Source of the DNA: Methanobacterium bryantii
GTDB taxonomy: Archaea; Methanobacteriota; Methanobacteria; Methanobacteriales; Methanobacteriaceae
Direction: 5' to 3'
DNA: 23,920 bases
Assembly (NCBI RefSeq): GCF_002287175.1
Contig: NZ_LMVM01000008.1
Coordinates: forward strand, 1 to 23,920
In this document: piece by piece, positions 23,566 to 23,920 of the stretch
How the letters are laid out: the number at the start of each line of letters is the position of its first letter
Position numbering within the stretch: position 1 is the first letter of the stretch
Notes under the pieces: generated by a model
Told to the model about the DNA's origin: nothing
The model's input: only the letters and a program-made list of their open reading frames with translations
Databases searched by the model: none
Translations under genes and position numbers: made by a program

Positions 23566-23905
23566 TCAAAAACCTACGGTTTTTGATGTTTGCGGAATGT
23601 AATTCCGCAACCGTAAAAATTCAAAGAATTTTTACATGCCCCAAAATTCTTCGAATTTTGAGGGATTTTGTGACAGTAAAAAATTGGAAATTTTTTTTTA
23701 ACGTGTTCACAAAAACCTTCGGCCTTCAAAAATCGAAGCCAACAAACACTCGGTGTTTGTGGTGTAATCAGAGATTTGACAGGTTTTTGAAATTGAAAAA
23801 ACGAAGCATACGAATCTTCGATTCGTGTTCCAAACCCTTCGGGTTTGAGAGTTTCTTGAACCGCAAAATCGAAGATTTTGCAGGCGACAAACACATCGTG
23901 TTTGT
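23566..23905. repeat. Dense array of ten perfect hairpins with three-base loops
   Basis: Perfect hairpins (stem length, loop): 23566-23586 (9, TAC), 23590-23610 (9, GTA), 23613-23635 (10, AAA), 23642-23660 (8, TTC), 23678-23696 (8, GGA), 23742-23760 (8, TCG), 23810-23826 (7, TTC), 23831-23847 (7, TTC), 23863-23881 (8, GAA), 23887-23905 (8, ATC). Eight of the ten loops are closed by C-G. Many left arms are A-rich and end in C. Stem sequences differ, except that the sixth and tenth share ACAAACAC, so complementarity rather than sequence is conserved. Degenerate members seem to lie at 23711-23740. An ORF readable across it on the minus strand is a by-product of the repeats. Confidence 0.88.
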
Positions 23906-23920
23906 TAGCTGTGATTTTTA

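Noticed and set aside
23574..23894. 106-codon minus-strand ORF across the terminal hairpin array
   Set aside because: Its codons are produced by the palindromic repeats. There is no ribosome site and no family resemblance; the array explains the open frame.
23566..23905. CRISPR array
   Set aside because: There is no constant direct repeat with unique spacers. The units are palindromes of different sequence and spacing, and no cas genes are nearby.

Overview
The window reads as archaeal, most likely a Methanobacterium-type methanogen (order Methanobacteriales). The DNA is very AT-rich. Promoters show TATA/BRE-like boxes, and many genes have GGAGG- or AGGTGA-type ribosome sites. The gene content includes Pelota, an AglB/Stt3 oligosaccharyltransferase, MurG-like and MraY-like glycan enzymes as expected for a pseudomurein-walled methanogen, a large beta-helix adhesin-like protein, and a HypC hydrogenase maturation protein. 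The taxon is inferred from protein families only; no rRNA or tRNA gene was seen.

Layout. 1-3100: a small membrane protein, hypC (-), an FAD/NAD disulfide-reductase-like protein (+), and a tiny Gly/Lys-rich membrane protein (-). 3100-7100: a SHOCT-tail protein flanked by two clusters of short perfect hairpins, then a secreted 897-residue adhesin-like protein (-). 7400-11430: SpoIIM-like and four-helix membrane proteins, a MurG-like glycosyltransferase, two YbjQ-family proteins in tandem (one fused to a membrane domain), and a PRC-barrel protein. 11760-17620: an envelope and housekeeping block with AglB, a 51-residue membrane protein with its own promoter, an MraY-like transferase, a membrane-anchored zinc-hydrolase-like protein broken by an A8 frameshift, and Pelota. 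18140-22800: an accessory segment with a COG4748-like PD-(D/E)XK nuclease-fold protein (frameshifted near its N-terminus), a zinc-ribbon/DUF4429/SHOCT protein closely followed by a DUF2971 protein, an opposite-strand coiled-coil protein, and a decayed IS1595-type insertion sequence. 22800-23920: a small conserved-looking protein, then a dense array of hairpins running to near the window end.

How the parts fit. The MurG-like, AglB and MraY-like genes are all cell-surface glycan enzymes, and the adhesin is a plausible glycoprotein substrate of AglB. The 18-23 kb segment looks like a variable or defence-type insertion next to the housekeeping pelA gene.

The most unusual signal is the hairpin material at three loci (3481-3524, 4231-4356, 23566-23905). 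It comprises 17 hairpins, 15 of them fully paired, with stems of 7-10 bp. Almost all have a loop of exactly three bases closed by a C-G pair. Stem sequences differ from copy to copy while pairing is kept. Three genes (hydrolase, nuclease, transposase) are each interrupted within or next to an A run, which means either real decay or phase switching, or consensus errors in the assembly.
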